NCBI GenBank assembly: GCA_005880075.1
Contig: VBJT01000187.1
Span: 1-8,416, forward strand
DNA length: 8,416 nucleotides
From: Chloroflexota bacterium
GTDB taxonomy: Bacteria > Chloroflexota > Dehalococcoidia > SM23-28-2 > RBG-16-64-32
Direction of reading: 5' to 3'
Part shown: positions 5,443 through 8,416 of the stretch, one piece after another
How positions within the stretch are numbered: the first letter of the stretch is position 1
Layout of the letters: the number at the start of each line of letters is the position of its first letter
The notes under the pieces: model-generated
Database searches by the model: none
What the model was told of the DNA's origin: nothing
Seen by the model: only the letters and a program-made list of their open reading frames with translations
Made by a program: the position numbers and the translations under genes

Positions 5443-6969
5443 ATGGTGCGGCTGGGAGCGTTGCTCCGCAAGTCCCGCAAGAAAGGCGGCGAGCCGGAAA
5501 CGCAAGCGGCGGTCAGTCCCAGGGTGGACACGCCGCCGTTGGTGGTGATGATCCCTGACGTGGCCGGGGTTAGCTCTTTTCGGCTGACCACATTCACCGA
5601 CGCGCAGGCCGCCGCACGGTTCATCGTCTCGCTATCGAGGCCACAGCGCGAACGCACGCACGCCTTTTGGGCGCTACAGAGGGAGCCGGCCGACCTTCTG
5701 GAAACGGAAGACAACGGCGGCGAGGCAATGGTCCTGATCCGCTCAGCCGAGGGCTCAGACCTCGTCTATGTCGTCTCCTTCGTCGACATCGAGTCGGCGC
5801 AATCTTTCGCGCGGTTCGAAGTAAAACGCGGGATGCACCTCGGCCTGATCCTCATCTATTGGGCGAGCATGGTGAACGTGATTCTTGGCGACGATAAAGT
5901 ACAGCTGATCCCGGAGCGGGCTCCCCGCGTCCACTCGCGACCTCAATCGTTCACGGCAGCAGTTGGACGAGCTCACCACGTTCCCAGCATGGATATCCAA
6001 GAAGAGGCCGACTGGACGGAAGCTCCTGACGAGTTCGCCACGGAGCAGGGAGACGCGGAGGAGCAGCGAAGGCTGGCGGCTGAAGCCGCAGAGCAAGCGC
6101 GACTGGCGACGGAGGCTGAAGAGCAGCGGCATCTTGAGGCAAAGGCTAAAGAGCGCCGCCTGGCCGCAGAGCGCGCGCGTCTCCAAGCGGAAGCGGAGGA
6201 ACAGCGAAGGCTGGAGGCAGAAGCCGAGGGACGCCGCCTAGCAGCCGAAGCGCAAGAGCGCCGGCTAGCAGCGGAGGCCGAAGAGCGGGCACGTCTCGAA
6301 GTCGAGGCAGAAGAACAGCGACGCCTGGAGGCGGAGGCGGAGGACCGGCGCGTAGCAGCCGAAGCGCAAGAGCGCCGGCTAGCAGCGGAGGCCGAAGAGC
6401 GGGCACGACTCGAAGCCGAGGCAGAAGAGCGGCGGCGCCTGGAAGAAGAAGCAGAAAGATGGCGGCTCGAGGCTGAGGGTGAGGAGCGCGCACGGTTGGA
6501 AGCAGAGGCCGAGGACCGGCGAAGGATCGAGGCCGACGGCGAGCAGCGAGCATTGGTCGAGGCGGTAGAGCAAGAACGGCGACGGTTGGAGGAAGAAGCG
6601 GAAGAGCAGAGGCGGTTTGAAGCTGCCAAGCGGGCGATCCTCGCGCAAGAAGGCGAAAATGCGGACAGCGGTGCTGAAGAAGCGGTTTCAAGTGAGGAAG
6701 CAGTCGCCGGTTCGATCGCGGATTCTTCGCTCGAACCGAACCCAATAGAGGAGCTTCTACGCGGGGAAGCGGAATCGCGTGTCGAGGTGCCGCGGGCCTT
6801 CGCGAAGGAGCCGCGCGACGCCACCGATGAAGCCTCGCTGAACGGGATGGAGCATGAGATCAACCCCGCGGACATCGCCGACGAGGTGGGGAAGATCCTG
6901 CGCCGGCGCCGCTGGACAAAGCGCGAGAGCCCGTTCGAGGGGTTTAAGTCGCCGCCCGGGCGTTTTTAG
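5443..6969 (+). CDS. Long coiled-coil protein with unrecognised N-terminal domain
   Basis: A 508-residue protein in three parts. After a basic start (LLRKSRKK), residues about 30-165 form a compact alpha/beta domain not recognised by me. It seems to contain an internal repeat: FRLTTFTDAQAAARFI (46-61) resembles VYVVSFVDIESAQSFARF (108-125). A hydrophobic stretch, MHLGLILIYWASMVNVIL (131-148), is probably the domain core and less likely a membrane helix. Residues about 205-397 are a continuous Glu/Ala/Arg heptad-rich helix built from variants of AEAEERRRLE, predicted to form a long coiled coil or single alpha-helix. Residues 398-508 are acidic and disordered, then end in a helix (PADIADEVGKILRRRRW) and tail SPFEGFKSPPGRF. 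There is no signal peptide. Scaffold or cytoskeleton-like roles are possible but unproven. Its stop lies 26 nt from the convergent Rdx gene. Confidence 0.85.
   Translation: MVRLGALLRKSRKKGGEPETQAAVSPRVDTPPLVVMIPDVAGVSSFRLTTFTDAQAAARFIVSLSRPQRERTHAFWALQREPADLLETEDNGGEAMVLIRSAEGSDLVYVVSFVDIESAQSFARFEVKRGMHLGLILIYWASMVNVILGDDKVQLIPERAPRVHSRPQSFTAAVGRAHHVPSMDIQEEADWTEAPDEFATEQGDAEEQRRLAAEAAEQARLATEAEEQRHLEAKAKERRLAAERARLQAEAEEQRRLEAEAEGRRLAAEAQERRLAAEAEERARLEVEAEEQRRLEAEAEDRRVAAEAQERRLAAEAEERARLEAEAEERRRLEEEAERWRLEAEGEERARLEAEAEDRRRIEADGEQRALVEAVEQERRRLEEEAEEQRRFEAAKRAILAQEGENADSGAEEAVSSEEAVAGSIADSSLEPNPIEELLRGEAESRVEVPRAFAKEPRDATDEASLNGMEHEINPADIADEVGKILRRRRWTKRESPFEGFKSPPGRF
6181..6408 (+). repeat. 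Tandem 114-bp duplication inside the coiled coil
   Basis: Units 6181-6294 and 6295-6408 each encode 38 residues beginning LQAEAEEQRRLE and LEVEAEEQRRLE. A 55-nt stretch (6239-6293 and 6353-6407) is identical between the two, synonymous positions included, whereas the first half of the unit has drifted. This indicates a recent duplication or gene conversion. 38 residues is not a multiple of 7, so the unit is not a whole number of heptads. Confidence 0.85.
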
Positions 6970-6995
6970 AAACCCGACTCTACGCGAAGCCGGAG

Positions 6996-7265
6996 CTAAT
7001 CGTGGCCTATGCGTCGGCCGGGGGCGATGCGGTCGCGCAAGAGGCGTTTGACCTCGCCGGCATCCGGCATTGCCCCGCCGTTCGCGTTGGAGGCAATGAC
7101 ATCGCCGTCCAGGCGGACTTCGAAGGTCCCTCGTGAGCCGGGGCGAAGAGCGACTTCAGAGACCTCGGACTCGAATGTCGTGAGCAGCTCCTGGGCGAGC
7201 CAGGCGGCGCGTAAGAGGAACTTGCAGCGCGTGCAGTAGGTGATTTCGACGCGCCGGCTGGTCAA
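6996..7265 (-). CDS. SelT/SelW/SelH (Rdx) family protein, cysteine form
   Basis: An 89-residue thioredoxin-like protein of the Rdx family, the bacterial relatives of selenoprotein W. The N-terminal strand RRVEITY leads to the redox motif CTRC (Cys11, Cys14); in selenoprotein forms the second Cys is selenocysteine, and here it is Cys. The family hallmarks LLRAAWLAQELLTTF, ALRPGSRGTFEVRLDG and the C-terminal KRLLRDRIAPGRRIGHD are all present, and the length is normal. The start is TTG at 7265, overlapping the preceding TGA in TTGA, so translation is coupled to the CopD-like gene; no ATG is available before the CxxC motif. The proteins are thought to act as thiol oxidoreductases, but substrates are poorly known. 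It is the last gene of the purA operon. Confidence 0.9.
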   Translation of the reverse strand: MTSRRVEITYCTRCKFLLRAAWLAQELLTTFESEVSEVALRPGSRGTFEVRLDGDVIASNANGGAMPDAGEVKRLLRDRIAPGRRIGHD

Positions 7266-7777
7266 TCGGGCTCAAAAGAGTAGTTATGGTTCGCGAGCAG
7301 GGCGCCCATGAATATGGCAAGCACACTCGCGAGAAGCGAGATCACGCTGACGGTGATCGACACGCGACGCAAGCGCGCGACTTGCGTCGGGTCGGCGTCC
7401 ATCTGTTCGTTCAGAGCCAGCTGGCGCGGCCCGACGACGAAGGTATGGACAGCTGTCAAGGCGACGGTAATTCCCACTAAGACCATCTTTTCGACGAAGA
7501 TCCGGCCGTAACGGAAGTCGAAGGCGGTTGACCAGCTCAGAGGCGTGTCACCGCCGACCTGAAAGAGGTTTGAGATACCGGTGAGGACGACCACTGCCAT
7601 CGCCGCCCAGGCCAGCCAGCCAAAGCGCGTCACGATCACGCGCATGACACGCGCCCGGGCCTGACGGTCTTCAATCGTCCGGATTGCGGGAAGCGCGGCG
7701 ATGAAGAGGAAGAACTGAGGCCCCACCCAAACTGATACGGCCAAGATGTGGAGCCAGGGCGTTACGGCATCTGACAT
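7262..7777 (-). CDS. CopD-like four-helix membrane protein
   Basis: A 171-residue integral membrane protein with four predicted helices (about 8-30, 52-73, 94-116, 139-162) and short polar loops. The opening PWLHILAVSVWVGPQFFLF and the third-helix segment LTAVHTFVVGP place a His in helix 1 (His10) and one in helix 3 (His111). This is the arrangement of CopD/HemJ-like membrane proteins, where such His residues bind haem or copper. The match is to the general fold, so metal or haem binding is inference. It starts 3 nt after the purA stop and overlaps the Rdx gene by 4 nt. A perfect TATAAT at 7790-7785 could give it its own nearly leaderless transcript; no clear ribosome site is seen before the ATG. 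Confidence 0.82.
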   Translation of the reverse strand: MSDAVTPWLHILAVSVWVGPQFFLFIAALPAIRTIEDRQARARVMRVIVTRFGWLAWAAMAVVVLTGISNLFQVGGDTPLSWSTAFDFRYGRIFVEKMVLVGITVALTAVHTFVVGPRQLALNEQMDADPTQVARLRRVSITVSVISLLASVLAIFMGALLANHNYSFEPD

Positions 7778-7780
7778 CCG

Positions 7781-8416
7781 TCAGATTATACGCTCAAGCT
7801 TGATGGCTTGATCGCGCTCGGGTCCCACGGAGACAAGGCATATCTTCACGCCCAGCAGATCCCCTATGAAACCCACATACGACTGCGCCTCCGCGGGAAG
7901 TTCCTGAAACTTCCTTACCTCGGCGGTCGGCTTCTGCCAACCGGGGAGCTCCGTGTATACCGGCTCGGCGGCGGCAAGGGCCGCGCCGGCGGCCGGCATC
8001 GACTCGGTCTCTTTGCCGTGAACACGGTAGGTTGTGCAGACTTTGATCACCGGCAACGGGTCGAGGACGTCGAGACGTGTGAGAGCGGCGGAGGAGAGGC
8101 CGTTGATGCGGACGCTGTGTCGCGCAGCGACGCCGTCGAACCAGCCGCAACGGCGTGGGCGGCCCGTGGTCGAGCCATACTCCGGCTTCGGACCTCCTTC
8201 GCGCAGCAGGCGGCCTGTCTCGTCGAGTAGTTCAGTAGGCATCGGGCCGTTGCCAACGCGGGTGTTGTAGGCCTTGAAAACGCCGAGCACCGTCTGGATC
8301 TGCGTAGGGCCGATGCCCATGCCGATGGCAGCGCCGGCAGCCAGCGATGACGGGACAGAAGACGTGACGTATTCGTAGGTCCCGGAATCGAGATCCAGGA
8401 GCGAGCCCTGCGCCCC
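7781..8416 (-). CDS. purA: Adenylosuccinate synthetase, C-terminal half
   Basis: PurA joins IMP and aspartate, using GTP, to make adenylosuccinate, the first committed step from IMP to AMP. The visible 211 residues are the C-terminal half of a protein usually about 430 residues long. The frame is open to the right window edge, so the true start is outside; the ATG at 8320 is internal. Family motifs in order are GAQGSLLDLDSGTYEYVTSS, the segment VFKAYNTRVGNGPMPTEL, then STTGRPRRCGWFD (which carries Arg residues that contact IMP/GTP in the E. coli enzyme), LTRLDVLD, and the end with VSVGPERDQAI. The C terminus is complete. One variation is Ser-Gly-Thr-Tyr-Glu-Tyr where E. coli has His-Gly-Thr-Tyr-Pro-Tyr. 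It heads a minus-strand operon with the CopD-like and Rdx genes. Confidence 0.97.
   Translation of the reverse strand, partial: GAQGSLLDLDSGTYEYVTSSVPSSLAAGAAIGMGIGPTQIQTVLGVFKAYNTRVGNGPMPTELLDETGRLLREGGPKPEYGSTTGRPRRCGWFDGVAARHSVRINGLSSAALTRLDVLDPLPVIKVCTTYRVHGKETESMPAAGAALAAAEPVYTELPGWQKPTAEVRKFQELPAEAQSYVGFIGDLLGVKICLVSVGPERDQAIKLERII
7785..7790 (-). promoter_or_regulatory. Consensus -10 box at the end of purA
   Basis: On the minus strand TATAAT occupies 7790-7785, so a transcript would begin around 7778, one base before the ATG of the CopD-like gene. No good -35 box is seen around 7808-7813. The hexamer also encodes part of the last purA codons, so it may be coincidental. Confidence 0.35.

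Noticed and set aside
6181..6408. CRISPR-like or mobile repeat
   Set aside because: The repeats are in frame, adjacent and coding for the coil; there are no spacers, terminal inverted repeats or transposase.
5973..6875. 300-residue minus-strand open frame rich in Ser/Arg/Ala
   Set aside because: Antisense shadow of the Glu/Ala/Arg coiled coil; no ribosome site and no recognisable motif.
6996..7265. Selenocysteine in the Rdx protein
   Set aside because: The redox motif is CTRC with ordinary Cys codons and no in-frame TGA.

Overview
The window is GC-rich bacterial DNA with closely packed genes on both strands. The exported protein with a long Thr-Ala/Thr-Pro linker between DNRLRE modules, the high GC, good Shine-Dalgarno sites and TATACT-type -10 boxes fit a Chloroflexota (Dehalococcoidia-like) organism. 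That placement is inferred from gene style; no rRNA or other marker is present to prove it.

Left part (1-2636, + strand): the 3' end of a large surface protein (two DNRLRE modules joined by a roughly 163-residue low-complexity linker), then a complete M16 zinc metallopeptidase with all metal ligands. A 540-nt non-coding stretch (2637-3176) follows. It is rich in inverted repeats: a weak terminator-like element, a bulged 10-bp hairpin, a perfect 11-bp terminator hairpin and a possible three-way-junction fold.

Middle (3177-5167): an enoyl-CoA hydratase and a two-module PRC-barrel protein form a tight operon (2 nt apart). It converges, with a 3-nt gap, on a minus-strand gene for a zinc-ribbon protein with two membrane helices. 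A 275-nt divergent control region (5168-5442) separates that gene from the next + strand gene. It holds a candidate minus-strand promoter, an attenuator-like hairpin with a T run and an 8-bp inverted repeat.

Right part (5443-8416): a 508-residue protein with an unrecognised N-terminal domain, a roughly 190-residue Glu/Ala/Arg coiled coil containing a recently duplicated 114-bp unit, and a basic tail. It converges on a minus-strand operon whose order of transcription is purA (C-terminal half only, running off the window), a four-helix CopD-like membrane protein, and a SelW-like Rdx protein (CxxC) that starts with TTG overlapping the previous stop.

The genes do not form one obvious pathway. 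purA is purine biosynthesis, the crotonase is acyl-CoA metabolism, M16 is proteolysis, and the Rdx/CopD-like pair suggests redox or metal handling at the membrane. No mobile element, CRISPR array, tRNA or rRNA was seen. The least explained items are the coiled-coil protein, the structured 2750-3018 gap and the purA/CopD-like/Rdx linkage.
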